This document shows, in pieces, positions 23,955-35,245 of a DNA stretch of 64,000 bases. Positions within the stretch are counted from its first letter, which is position 1. Every line of letters starts with the position of its first letter. The stretch is from Datnioides undecimradiatus (lineage: Eukaryota; Chordata; Actinopteri; Lobotiformes; Datnioididae), in contig WARS01000071.1 of NCBI GenBank assembly GCA_008933995.1, positions 1,437,780-1,501,779 of the forward strand, in the 5' to 3' direction. Below the pieces are notes generated by a model, which was not told the origin of the DNA, made no database searches, and was given only the letters and a program-made list of their open reading frames with translations. Both the position numbers and the translations under genes were made by a program.

Positions 23955-26900
23955 CATCCGTCTGTTTTACCTAAACACACCATTTTCCATCCCGCTGCAG
24001 TGCTGATAAGAGCGGGCAGGCCTGCTTTATTGGAGTCATTTCCAAGTCAACACAGCTCCGCATATCAGCTGCATCCGATTCTCCCAGAGTGACGCAGCAG
24101 CGACGTCACTGTTTGCATTTCAGACGTTTGAGTGCAACCAAACTAACCGTGAGGGCAGCGTGGTGGTGGTGTGTGTGTGTGCGTGCGTGCATATGTGCGC
24201 GTGTGTGTGCGGGTGCATTAAGCGTGAATTTGCAGGTATCAGTAAACATGGGCTGAGTCACAGTGACACAAACTCAACAGGAAGTGCTCTGCAGCGCTGC
24301 ACTGTGGGTAAAGTGAATAAAATACAGTCACATTATCACTGAATACAGAAGCAGAACTAATTAACACAAAGAGATAACGAGATGTTCAGACAGGAAGTGA
24401 CATATTAGCAGGGCTGTAACCGTCTCCAATCAGAATTATTCCTTATTTCCCCAATTCAGCATCACTTAGCTTGTACATTAGCAAACATTAGCTTCATATC
24501 AAAGTGGCTACATCACCTTTTTACGTCATTTGTCGTCAGCGATGTAAACGCAAGGTGAAAGTGTGCACCCTGCTCTAAAGCCGGACTGCTGGCAGAGCTG
24601 GAGTCAGCCACAGAGGACGACATTGGACGAGGTTTGATTATAAGTTGCTATTAAAGTGATTTAGCGAAACAGACGGACTGATGCCGCCTGTCGTCACTGT
24701 GAGACTCTGTACGACTCTGTGTGTACGATGATGCAGCTAAAAAGCAAATGTGCACTGGTTTCACTGATCAAATGCCTGATGACAGCATTGGTTGTTTTTT
24801 AGCAGCAGGTCTATATATCAGCCAGCAAAACACACGAACTCATAAACTGGTAAAACCAGTTTAGTGAGGCAGCAGCATGGTTCCAGTTGCTCCAGCTGCT
24901 CTGGATCAAACGAAGACGCCTGCTGAAGGATCTGATCTCACAGGTTCTCCCTAATATCATCAATAATACAAAAGATGGCTGCCGGGCAAGTCGAGAACAA
25001 CACTCCTCATTCATCTCCACATCTTCTGCATGGATCATAAACTGGTGAGGAGCTCTGGTCAGAGCTGATGCCCCTGCTCTTCTGAGTTGAAGCATGTAGT
25101 GCTGACAAAAGGAGATCACATGGGTCCGAATGTGAATTGTGCAGGTGGTCAAAAGCTAAACTGCAGGAGTTCACAAGTCCAGGACACAGACAGCGTGAAC
25201 AGATCAGACATGTCCTCCTGCATGACCGATCGACCGATGCTGAGCATGTTCATTGGTTTGATCTGTTAGCATCGTTTTCAGATCTCAGAGCTGTCATTTC
25301 AGTGAGTGGAAGCTGTATTTTGCAGGAGATAAACGCGGCCCCTGAACACAGCACCAGACTTTACTGATTTGGTGCAGATCTCGGTGACGTGCGAGGATGC
25401 AAACAGAAACGTTGTGAGAGAGGAAACAGACAACTGGAAACCATTTTGCATAGAAAAGTCCACAAAGTCACTGATGACGGCTGCAAAACACACTTCCCAC
25501 CCCTTCAGTCAAACACTGGAGATTCACAGCATTTTGAACTAACCTGTTGTCAGGAAACAGCAGCTGCTGACGGACTTTGACTGAATCGGAGTGAAACGAG
25601 TCGACAGTTCAGTCCGATATCAGCCAAGTGCACTGGAGGGAGGAGCTAACAGCGTCACGTCGTGCTGCTCTGGTTTGAGCTGCTGCTGTCAGACATTGTG
25701 CGTGTTTAGTAGAAGGAAAAATTGCTTTCGAGTCTTATTTTGGTGCAAAGTCACTAAAGTTTTTAAGTGTTTTTAATCAAATTCAAATGCAGATTCGTTT
25801 TGATAGAGATCTGCTGTCGTTAGCATGAAATAACTGCTTGGAGCTGTTTCCAAGATGGCTGCCGAGCACGTATAAGAACCTTAATTCAAAAGGTCTGACA
25901 CTGGATTTGAATTGACTCAATAATTTGTTCCAAACTTTTGATTTTGCAGTGTTTTAATAACGGAGGAGCTGTGCCTGATCTGTTGGACACTCACAGGAAA
26001 CACCAACGCGCCATGGTGCAACCCTCTCTATGCAAGGCTCTGCTGAGACCAGTGAAGATGCGGGGGGAAGCAGTCATCACATGCACTTGACACTACTGTC
26101 TAGATAGCAGCTATTATTAGTCCGGACAAACCACTCAGCACTTCCTCCTTCAGCTGGAACCTCAGACTGTTCATGGCTTCGTACAGAGACTGTTATTGAA
26201 AATAAATAAATAAATAATAAACTGTCACATTAATGCTTAGGCATTACCGTAATTACTGTAACAGCTGGCACCTTCACTGCAAAGTGGCCTGCACACTGCA
26301 GCTCATACTGAGAGTCAGTAAGAGATGAAAGTGAGATATAAAGAGAATAAAGAGGATGCAGAAGGCGGGGGCTTCCTGTGTCTGAGGGGTTAATGTGGAC
26401 ATGTGGGGGAAAACGTGATTATTGACCTTATACTAAATAATTAGATCACAGAGTTTGTTCAGGTTGTGAACTGGACCTCTCTCTGCTTACACAGCCAACG
26501 TGTGACTTGGTTTAAGGTCAAAGCTACCCACAGAAACACGACACAGAGGCGTCAGCTCCAATACGACCTCAGTTGTTAATTAATCTTCATTCCACAGCAT
26601 CAAACCTGATGTCTGCGGATGCTACGAACAACATAAGAGGCTGAATCCAGCGGCACAGCTCCTGAATTAACCTGATAAAAATCAATCATCAAATAAAGTA
26701 TTTAATATTTGCCTTTTACAGGATTATTAGAGTGGAACAAGGCTGTGCTGCACAGAAGATTATTTTAGTTTATTATTTTATTATTATTTTATTTTATTTT
26801 TTGACAAACATTTCTATTCATAACACACTTTCTATTATCTGCACTGTGTGTGTGCTCAGATATAATTAGGAGCCACATAATAACGACCACAATTAATACC

Positions 26901-27040
26901 TGTGTTCATTTTGTAATTAGCAGGATGTGTCTTTTCATCCTCTAACAGCAGGACGACGCATGACTGCGAGGGACGATCACAGCACAAACCAAACGTTCAA
27001 CAGAAACTGATCAGACACGGAACCTGTGATAGGTGGTGAT
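23944..27040. other. Unique non-coding DNA
   Basis: No exon or mobile element identified. AT-rich blocks occur at 26190-26220 and 26690-26830. A CG/GT-alternating patch occurs at 24168-24212. Confidence 0.5.
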
Positions 27041-27042
27041 GT

Positions 27043-27043
<1 letters not shown>

Positions 27044-27082
<39 letters not shown>
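27044..27082. repeat. (CA)n microsatellite
   Basis: Pure 39-bp CA array. Confidence 0.95.
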
Positions 27083-27084
<2 letters not shown>

Positions 27085-27603
27085 TCCCTGCATGCTTTAT
27101 GAGTATTCCACATTAATAAGGACTGTGCGTGTGCCCTGTGGCCATATTCACTTCCAAGTCTTAAACCAAAGGCTCCCACCAGTAAGATGGGCGGATACAT
27201 GACTAATTAAGCTAATTAAAAAGTGCCTGCTTGAATTAACTGAGGTTTCTTTTTTTAAGTCAGTTGAACGAACTTGCATTACGCACACCCTCATTCTGAA
27301 CAACTGGAGCTTGGAGGATGCTGAAACGTACACACAGCAGAGGCTGAAACCGTAAAGTTTCTGAAGCAGCGCGCTGCAGGCGCTTCACCTCGAGGTGAGT
27401 AATCAAAGGAAAACACACAAAAAAGTTTTGTTTGTAGTGAGTTTTACCTGACTGTAGGATGAGGTGCTGTTTCCATGGTTACCACAGGTCCTCTGCACTG
27501 ATTTAGAAGTCTAATTAAACTGTTGACATCTCCTAACGATGAAATGTTTTACATTAATTGTCTTTTTGTTTTTTTACGTCACTAAAAAGATGAAATATAT
27601 TTA

Positions 27604-27631
27604 CACTACTCACAATAAGTTAGGGATCTTG
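27604..27631 (+). repeat. Left terminal inverted repeat of the Tc1-like element
   Basis: Reads CACTACTCACAATAAG.. and pairs with the right end. Confidence 0.93.
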
Positions 27632-27897
27632 TGAGAGACTCAGTGGATGTCATACATACGGTGTTTGTTTCACTTCAGAGATTTTTGGGATAGGGAGGCA
27701 ATTGTATTGGGGTGATAGACACACCTCATTTTGTGTTTTCCACGTAATGGTCTCACTGTGTACAGTGTGCCTTACATATTGGGGCCAATACCAAAAAAAA
27801 GACAACCCTTTTCAATGTGGCATCAATTTCAACATTCTGTGGGTATAAAAAGCTGGTACTGTCAGTAAGTCATTCCAAGTTCATCGTTCAAACAGCC

Positions 27898-28926
27898 ATG
27901 AACACACAACGTCACTTAACGGGCGAGCAGCACCACCTGGCCATAGCGCACCTTCGGGTCGGTGGCAGGCAGTCAGATGTTGCTCGTGAACTTGGTGTGT
28001 CTCAAAGTGTCATCAGCAGACTTGCATCAAGACACAGAACTACTGGCAGAGTTCGTGACAGACCCAGGAGTGGAGCCCCACGAGTGACAGACCGCAACGA
28101 TGACCAGTACCTAAGGACCTATGCACTCAGACATCGTTATGCAACTGCCACACAGCTGCAAGCCCGTTTACAAGATGTGAGGGGTACTAGGGTTTCCAGA
28201 CAAACCATTCGCAACCGACTCCACCGCTTTGGCTTGAATGCCAGACGACCGTTGCAGGTGACTCCACTGACACCAAGACACCGCCGTGAACGTTTGCAGT
28301 GGGCACAAGACCATGTGACCTGGACAATGCAGCAGTGGTCTACCGTCCTGTTCACTGATGAGTGTCGGGTCACCTTGCACAGAAATGATGGTCGTCAGCG
28401 TTGCTGGAGAAGGCGAGGTGAGTGATACGCCGAGGTCAACATGGTTCCCAGGGTTCGCTTTGGTGGAGGAGGTGCAACAGTCTGGGCAGGCATCACCAGT
28501 CAGCGCAAAACAGATTTGATTATTGTAGACGGCTCAGTCACTGCACGTTCTTACCTCAGAGACATCATAGAACCCATCATCATCCCCCAATTCCACCAGC
28601 ACACCCCCAACTTTCTGTTCATGGATGATAATGCTCCACCACATCGTGCCAGAATTGTCACAGCTCGACTTCAGGAAGTCGGAGTGCCTCATATGGTATG
28701 GCCAGCAATGTGCCCTGACCTGAACCCCATAGAGCACGTCTGGGACCAGCTGAAGCAGAGACTGGATGATCGTACCCCACCCCCACGTGACCTGGCAGAA
28801 CTGCGTGTAGCACTTGTGGAAGAGTGGAACGCATTGCCTCAGAACAACATCATGAGGCTAGTGAGGAGCATGACACGTCGCTGTCAAGCTGTCATTGCGG
28901 CAAATGGTGGAAACACCCGCTACTGA
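27898..28926 (+). pseudogene. Tc1-like transposase, interrupted by one in-frame stop
   Basis: The frame encodes a Tc1/mariner transposase of about 342 codons, which would bind the terminal repeats and catalyse cut-and-paste transposition in the nucleus. The start at MNTQRHLT is chosen because this N-terminus begins the DNA-binding region; an upstream ATG at 27817 would add 27 residues. The N-terminal half has paired helix-turn-helix features (SDVARELGVSQSVISRL and VSRQTIRNRLHRFG) around a basic GRVRDRPRSGAPR linker. The catalytic triad is visible: Asp in LFTDECR, Asp in FMDDNAPPH and Glu in DLNPIEHVW, with 34 residues between the last two (DD34E). A TGA at 28423-28425 (codon 176) stops the frame between GE and YAEVN. 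The frame then continues without any shift to TAC-TGA at 28926. Because the stop lies between the first and second Asp, this copy cannot make an active enzyme without readthrough. Confidence 0.95.
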
Positions 28927-29102
28927 CATTGTCAGTTTTTGTTATTTGGGGCTATCCTTGTTATTGTCTAAATTTTTGAGGTAATAAATATTAAACTAAT
29001 GAAAATGGTGTTTCTTCTTATTCATTATTAGTAATATCAAAGGGAACTTTTACTTATTTCATTAAAATTCAGACCAAATAGGAAAAGCACTCGTGTAAAT
29101 AA

Positions 29103-29130
29103 CAATATCCCTAAATTATTGTGAGTAGTG
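29103..29130 (-). repeat. Right terminal inverted repeat of the Tc1-like element
   Basis: On the minus strand it reads CACTACTCACAATAATTTAG.., differing from the left end at two positions. Confidence 0.93.
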
Positions 29131-29132
29131 TA

Positions 29133-29504
29133 TATATCCAGCAGCCTTCAGGTCGGCCATGTTTGTTTCCCGACATCGAACCTTGAGCTCACGTCAGCAG
29201 TAACGTTTCTAACATTATCCAAGTTTCCATCCACATGCAGAGAAAAATGTAACTGAATTTACAGAAAATTTGCCCAAAAAAGCAAATTAATTCATCAATG
29301 ACATGAAAGAAGTTAAACCACTTGAGCTGTGGGTGCATTAAATGTCTGACATGTCTCATTATAATATTCTAACAGCCAATCAGAAGCAAAAACACAAGGA
29401 TTGTTGCTTTGTCCTGTCCTACAGTGACGAGGCGTACAGATGTTTCGGCTGTGTGACACCTGCCTGAGGTGATCAAACAAGGAGTATTGTAAATGTATGT
29501 GGAC
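29133..29504. other. Non-coding stretch, nothing recognised
   Basis: Flank of the Tc1-like element. AT-rich, no exon or repeat family identified. Confidence 0.5.
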
Positions 29505-29605
29505 TGTGCAGCGATTTAGCAGCGATGTGACTCTGCAAACATCCTCAAAAGGCTGCTTTCTTAAACCAATCACTTTATTAAAGAAGAGATTTCACCATCT
29601 GTAAC
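29505..29605 (+). repeat. Dispersed repeat family B, copy without tandem units
   Basis: The order AGCAGCGATGTGACTCTGCAAA, GGCTGCTTTCTTAAACC and ATCACTTTATTAAAGAAGAG matches 51258-51335, where the same sequence runs into a 65-bp tandem array. Here the array is absent. Confidence 0.6.
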
Positions 29606-29609
29606 AGGA

Positions 29610-32200
29610 AGCGCTAAAAATGGTTTATATATTGCAGCATATTAAACATTACTCGTGTAATCAGTGGATTTGAGGCCTTGGGTCTGGTTTGAATGGGAAA
29701 GCGTGGTCCATGCTACAATCTAGCGAGCGCGCACACAGTTCACTAAAACAACATCCGTGACGTAAGCGGTGCAGTGACAGAATCTGCATCCTTTCATTGA
29801 GTAAACGAACATCGGACATGCAGTGGACTGCAGCTTTAGGGGCCAGAGCTGCTGTGCAAACACGTCATTTCAGGATTTTCTGAAGCACTTTTAAATTCTA
29901 AAGTTTATCCCACAGAGATTCAGATGAAAACATGAAAAATAAAGCTAAAAATGATAAAGCAGAGGAGCATCGCTGCATGAAAGGCCTTAAAATGGGTTCA
30001 GAGCCAAGACAGATGAAAACTGATGGATGCAAACAAACGTTATCGAAGATCAGCTGAGCACTTATTGTCGCTCTCTCTCTCTCTCGCTCTCTCACACACA
30101 CACACACACACACACTCTCTCTCTCTCTGTATAAACACAGTTGCAGTCTGATCAGCTGTTGCTGTAGTCGGGTCATACCCCGCTCAGCATGGCACAGACG
30201 GAGAGAAAGCAGGATGCTGATTGGAGCCATAAACAGAGCATTAAGATCCTGTGCAGCTCAGCATATCCAGGCGTGTGTGTCTCACCTCGCTCCACAGGTG
30301 AGAGATGAGCCAACTTCTACTGCAGACGCTCATTTTAATGACAAGGCCTGTGTTATATCTGTTGTTGAGTCGAGTCGTTACAGTATTTTAGATGTTTTCA
30401 ATAGTTATTAAGATCAGGCTCTGTTACCAGCTTCACTTCCTGTCTATGGCGTCACCGCCTGCTCTCTGTGCCTGTGTCAGTGTTGTGTCTGTGTGTCAGC
30501 AGCTTGATAAACTGACTCTGGATCAGCTGTAAGACACATTTCTGTGCTCCTCTTTTCAGCCGCTGCTTGTTTTTAACTCTGTATCTGAAGCAGATGAAGG
30601 ATTTCAGTCGTCGGACGTCTGGATCTGAAGTTATCAGAGAAACAAGCTGAGCAAACGTTAGCAGCAGCTCGGCTCGCTGCCCCTCCAGGACGTCCCGTGT
30701 GCGGCCGACAGCGTGGGAGAAACAGTGGTTTTTAAGGTGGAACTGCTTTATTCAGTGTTTCTCTGGGTTTGAATCAGCGGCTCTGTTTGTTTTGGAGAGG
30801 AGGAGACCTCTGTGGAGAATTCAGCTCCCAGTAAAAACCTCCTGAACCATCAACACTGAAGGAATCCCAGCTGACAGGAAGACAACAACTCCCAGCATCC
30901 CACGCTGCTGCACCACGTCACATGACTGCAGCTTTGTGTGGCTGAATATCACATACTGAAGACTGCTGACACACGTTGTCTCTCCTCACTCTCATTTATC
31001 ATCATCTGATGTTTACTTCCTGTATTGCTACAAACATGAAGCCTGTTTTTATTTAGAGGTTTTGTTTAAATGGGGAACAGCGTGGTGTGTACAGGACATA
31101 AAGTAAAAAGCTGTAATGTTCTTTTTACTTCTTTACCTAAAACAAAGGAAATGCTCAGCATGTCCTGCTGTTTGTGTGTTAACAGGACAAATGACTGCGT
31201 ATTTATTAAAAATGGAAGCAAAGTTTATTAAGGTTGCACCTGTTTTTAAAGAGTTATATGAGTTTTACAGCAGAGAAAAAAGTCTTTTAATGTACAAAAT
31301 AACTTCAGCGTGTCGTGTTCAGATTCATTTCAGTGTGTCTGGTGGGAGGCGAGATTAACGTGTTAACGGGTTAGAGAAGTTTTTGAGTCTTAAACTCTGA
31401 GTTTTCAGTGAAACACGTCTTTTGACCTGGCTACATCACCACAGTAACAGATGACGCCATGCAGTTACGGTTACACAAGCCAAATGCATCGCGTTGCCAT
31501 GGAAACACAAACCCAGAACATGCATATTTGGGTTTTTTCATGCAAACAGATTATTAAAATTACTAATCAATTACCAATTATCACAGAGAATATTCAATCA
31601 GTAACATTAACTTCACTTTGGACACAAACTTAACAGATTTCCGTTTGTCCGTCAAGAAGAGACGAACCTGAATGAACTTCTTCTCTCATGTTTAAATGGA
31701 CCCAGGTTAAAGTTCTGCAGCTGTCTCCTTTGAATGAAACGCCATCGAGATGCAAAATAAATATATCAACTGACAAACCAACATCACTCTCTCACCTTAT
31801 TTTGAATAACAGTGTTGCTTTGTGCTGTTAAGTGATGAAAAAGAGTCAAATGGTGCATAAAACACATAAAACAACCCATTTCAGTGAGAACGCTTACACA
31901 TCCCAAAGAAAGCTGAAGACAAAGAAAGCTGAACACCGTCGTCCTGTTCTGTCGCGTACACACAGCCTGAGGAACCACAACATCGTGCCAAGGTGCAGGC
32001 AGAGTTTCTCCAAACCTTCACGACTCAAAGCAAACCTGGCTGCACTGTGTCACTGCAGCGCAGACGGGGGAGAATGTGTTTTCTGTGATTAGACCGAACC
32101 AAACTGTTAAAACTCGTCTGTGCTGAGCCGCAGCACGACGTCATCTCACGGACTCAACGGTCGAACTAAAGGTTCACACTTTTTCTAATGTCACTGACAT
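29610..32200. other. Unique non-coding DNA
   Basis: Contains a (CT)n-(CA)n-(CT)n composite microsatellite at 30070-30129. No exon was recognised; open frames at 31116-31358 and 31832-32092 are unsupported. Confidence 0.5.
30070..30129. repeat. Composite (CT)n(CA)n(CT)n microsatellite
   Basis: CT repeats flank a central CA array of about 22 bp, in a 60-bp block. Confidence 0.9.
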
Positions 32201-32514
32201 ACACTGTCTCTCTCTCTCTGTCTCTCTCTCCAGTGTAAACAGCCCAATCATCAGATACTAACCAGACTCAACAGACCTGCTGCTGCCACGACACAAACAG
32301 TTTGCCTCTTGTTTAAATCAAGTTATTTGAATATTTCTTTATTTTTTATCTGAACTCGATTATTTAAATTACTCATGTTTCTGCTGGTGTGCAGTTATGT
32401 GTATATATCTATTATCTACTGTGCTGCCAAAACATATGTTATTCAAAATAATTATCAACATAATTGTGATTGTGCTTTGGCAAAACAAGTGAAATGTCAA
32501 TGAGAATAAAACAC

Positions 32515-33056
32515 AGCTGAACAGAGACACAGAGGGAGAGACAGAGAGAGAGACAGAGAGACACAGACAGAGAGACAGAGAGGGAGAGACAGAGAGACAG
32601 AGAGGGAGAGACAGACAGAGAGACAGAGGGAGAGACAGAGAGAGACAGAGACACAGAGAGAGAGACAGAGAGAGAGACAGAGGGAGACAGACAGAGATGC
32701 AGAGAGACAGGCTGAGAAAAACAGACAAAGGGAGTGAGAAAGAGAGAGAGAGATGAACAGACAGACAGAGACAGACAAAGGAGGGGACACACAAATAGAC
32801 AGAGACAGATACAGAGACAGAAGTGGGGGCAGAGAGGCAGACAGACAAAGGGAGTGAGACAGAGAGAGAGACAGACAGACACACACAAAGAAAAGAGAGA
32901 GACAAAGGAAGAGACACACAGAGACAGAAAGAGAGACACAGAGAGACAGACAAGTGATGGAGAAAGACAGGCAGACAGAGACAGAAAGACAGATAGACAG
33001 ACAGAGACAGACAGACAGGGACAGACAGACAGGGACAGACAGACAGACTCAGAGAA
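32515..33056. repeat. GACA/GAGA-rich simple-sequence tract (~540 bp)
   Basis: The plus strand consists almost wholly of A, G and C in GAGACAGAGA and GACAGACA patterns, with few T residues. Both strands are open in several frames, giving serine/leucine/cysteine-rich or arginine/glutamine/threonine-rich peptides, which I regard as artefacts. A related array lies at 56090-56390. Confidence 0.92.
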
Positions 33057-33296
33057 GAAGACCTCTGCTGGACTCCCCTTCCTGACCGCGACGCTCCTAA
33101 TGCTTCACCTGAATCCGAGATGACATGGGACGGGGGTGAAATCAGCCAAGCAGTTGCCATGACAACCGGCACCTCAAACCTCTCTCCTCATCTCCACAGC
33201 AATTCCACACGACATCAACCTGTCTGTTCGGCCAACCTGAGTGGCCTGAGTGGAGCACCACTCTGCAGAGACGATCAGGTTACGGACTGAAGAACG

Positions 33297-33299
<3 letters not shown>

Positions 33300-33349
<50 letters not shown>
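33300..33349. repeat. (CA)25 microsatellite
   Basis: Pure 50-bp CA array. Confidence 0.95.
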
Positions 33350-33351
<2 letters not shown>

Positions 33352-33769
33352 TTTCTCTCTGTTCATTCATATCTTTGAGTCATCCCACTCCAACATGCTC
33401 TGCTGTCAACAAGTGCTCTCTGGTGTGAGAGCACCATCATCACTACGCAGGGCGGCTGCAGACAGATGTAGAGTATTTAATCATTCTGCAGCAAAAGTCA
33501 TGAGGGGAGCTGACCTCAGAGCAGGAAAACCACAGTCATGTCACTAACACACCAATCAACAATTAGAGTTTCTCACTGGTGCTGCAACTAGTGCAGAAAA
33601 GTGAAGGAACTGATTTTAAAAAAGGCAAAAATCTGGATGAAACGATGGGCGAAGAGAGACGTGGACGAGGACTGTCAGCTCTTTCTGCAGCTGCAAAGCC
33701 CAAATCTACTGCAGAGCTGCAGGAAACTATGCTTTTCCTCACTACTCAACCTATCAATTGGTTTTTTAA

Positions 33770-34095
33770 ATAAAAACGTGGTCTATAAAAGATAGAGAAA
33801 GGTAAAAACAGTCTGTCAGGTGACGTTTTCACCAACCAACAGTCCAAAACTCATGCATGCAGCCCAAAGTGCATCACAAAGAAAAACTCAAACACAGAAA
33901 GTAAATAATAAATATATTAAGATTAGTAATCTAATAAAACTCTGCCGGACTGACACAGACACAGAAAGTGGCAGCCTTGCCTGATAAATACTGTGAATAA
34001 TTGATTAAAAGTCACAATTATCGACGATTCACTTTCTGCTGATCCACCGATAAGTTAAACAACTAAAGTCCAACAATAATAGATGATTCTGACAA
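33770..34095 (-). repeat. Abundant teleost interspersed repeat (GATTAAT-type)
   Basis: Contains GGTCTATAAAAGATAGAGAAAGG, then GGTGACGTTTTCACCAACCAACAGTCCAAAACTC, and at the far end AATTGATTAAAAGTCACAATTATCGACGATTC. This combination is typical of a very common fish repeat; the same family appears at 21128 and 38320. The class is uncertain. Confidence 0.55.
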
Positions 34096-34429
34096 AAAAC
34101 CACAAAGTGCTTTACTTGACTTTATGAGTCAAGTGTTTCTGATGCTTGCATGTGTTTTACATTTCATTACTAAACCACAAAGTGAGTAAAGATCAAATTC
34201 AGCATCAGAGCTTCATGTTGAGGATCATCAGCAGCTGAGCTGTTCTGCTCCATTCAGAGGCGTCTGAGGGAGGAAATTCAGTGCAAAACACCTGAAGTGT
34301 GTTGGTTCTCCATCATGCAGAAGCCGAACAGTCGCTGCTTTGACACAATGGAGGAGGTTCAGCTTCATGCACTCACCAAACAGGACATCCAGAGAACGAA
34401 TAGAGCTAAGCAGAGTATCACTGCACAAG

Positions 34430-34605
34430 GTTACTACTCTGACTGCGTGATGTGTTGCTGTGACTCCAGAGTCTCTGCAGAGCATTGAAGCTGAGTCTCT
34501 GCTTTAATACAGTGATCTGCTGCTGTGACTCCAGAGTCTCTGCAGAGCATTGACTGCTTCTGACCTTTGCGGAGTCACATCGCTGCTGAGTCAAAAAATT
34601 GCTAA
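34430..34605 (-). repeat. Dispersed repeat family B with about two 65-bp units
   Basis: On the minus strand this carries TCAATGCTCTGCAGAGACTC and GGAGTCACAGCA units twice, followed (on the plus strand) by TTTGCGGAGTCACATCGCTGCTGAGTC. This is the same unit and flank as the larger array at 51310-51665, inverted. Confidence 0.75.
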
Positions 34606-35055
34606 CAGCGTGTTATAATGACATAATGTACACTGTCTTCATCTGTTGCTGCAGACTGACGCTGTATAGATCCTGTAGATTGCTGTGTATCGTCTTTATG
34701 AAGGTTAATGTTTGCGTTAATGATGCAGGGTGTGTGTCTGTGTGTAGACAGTCAGAGCCCTGAGGAACACCACATCCACTCATGTCCAGTCCAGTTTGTG
34801 ATTCTGCGCCGCGGCGCTGCCATGGTGACGGGAGGGCCAGCATGCATCATCCTGCACCCACCAGGTTGATGATGCATATAACAGCATATTGGCAATTAAA
34901 CCCTGAGCTGTGGGATTATTGATCCTGATTTTAGAGCTTTAATTGACAGATGATCAATCTGTGAATGAATGTTTGCTGTTCTATGTTGTTTATCTCTATT
35001 CCCTTTAATGCAAAGTGCGTGCAGTCATTCATTCACAATGCAGCGTGTAGACATC
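34606..35055. other. Non-coding stretch, nothing firm
   Basis: Mixed sequence with AT-rich, ATTGATCC/TTAATTGACAG-type motifs at 34860-35000. No exon identified. Confidence 0.4.
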
Positions 35056-35059
35056 TTGG

Positions 35060-35245
35060 ATCCCAGTAAAAGGTTTTATTTGGGATTAGCTGCGCACACG
35101 TCTCAGTTTCCCAGATAACAGGAAGATCCCTCATGTTTTTCTGTGACGGAGATAATCCGGCTTATTGTAACTGGGACAATTTATTCAATCTGCCGGCTGA
35201 AGACTTCTGAATAATGCCGTGATAATGATTCGAATCTAAGAGGAG
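35060..35245. other. Candidate conserved non-coding element
   Basis: Non-repetitive block with GGATTAGC, GATAATCCGGCTTATTG and GAATAATGCC motifs resembling homeodomain sites. It is bordered by purine-rich simple sequence. No coding signal. Inference from composition only. Confidence 0.3.

Larger units (their letters stand above)
27604..29130 (+). mobile_element. Complete Tc1-like DNA transposon (1,527 bp)
   Basis: The element is bounded by near-perfect terminal inverted repeats beginning CACTACTCACAATAA, which match over about 28 bp with two differences. A TA dinucleotide flanks both ends (27602-27603 and 29131-29132), the target duplication expected of Tc1/mariner. Inside is one transposase reading frame on the plus strand. 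Its size, ends, target site and DD34E transposase place it in the Tc1 group. The low divergence between ends and the almost intact frame suggest a fairly recent insertion. It inserted into non-coding DNA between exons X and A. Confidence 0.96.

Noticed and set aside
27817..27897. Upstream ATG adding 27 residues to the Tc1-like transposase
   Set aside because: The added residues do not resemble the family's N-terminus; MNTQRHLT begins the recognisable protein.
32369..33172. 267-codon minus-strand frame (Ser/Leu/Cys-rich)
   Set aside because: Produced by the GACA/GAGA tract, which is open in several frames on both strands.
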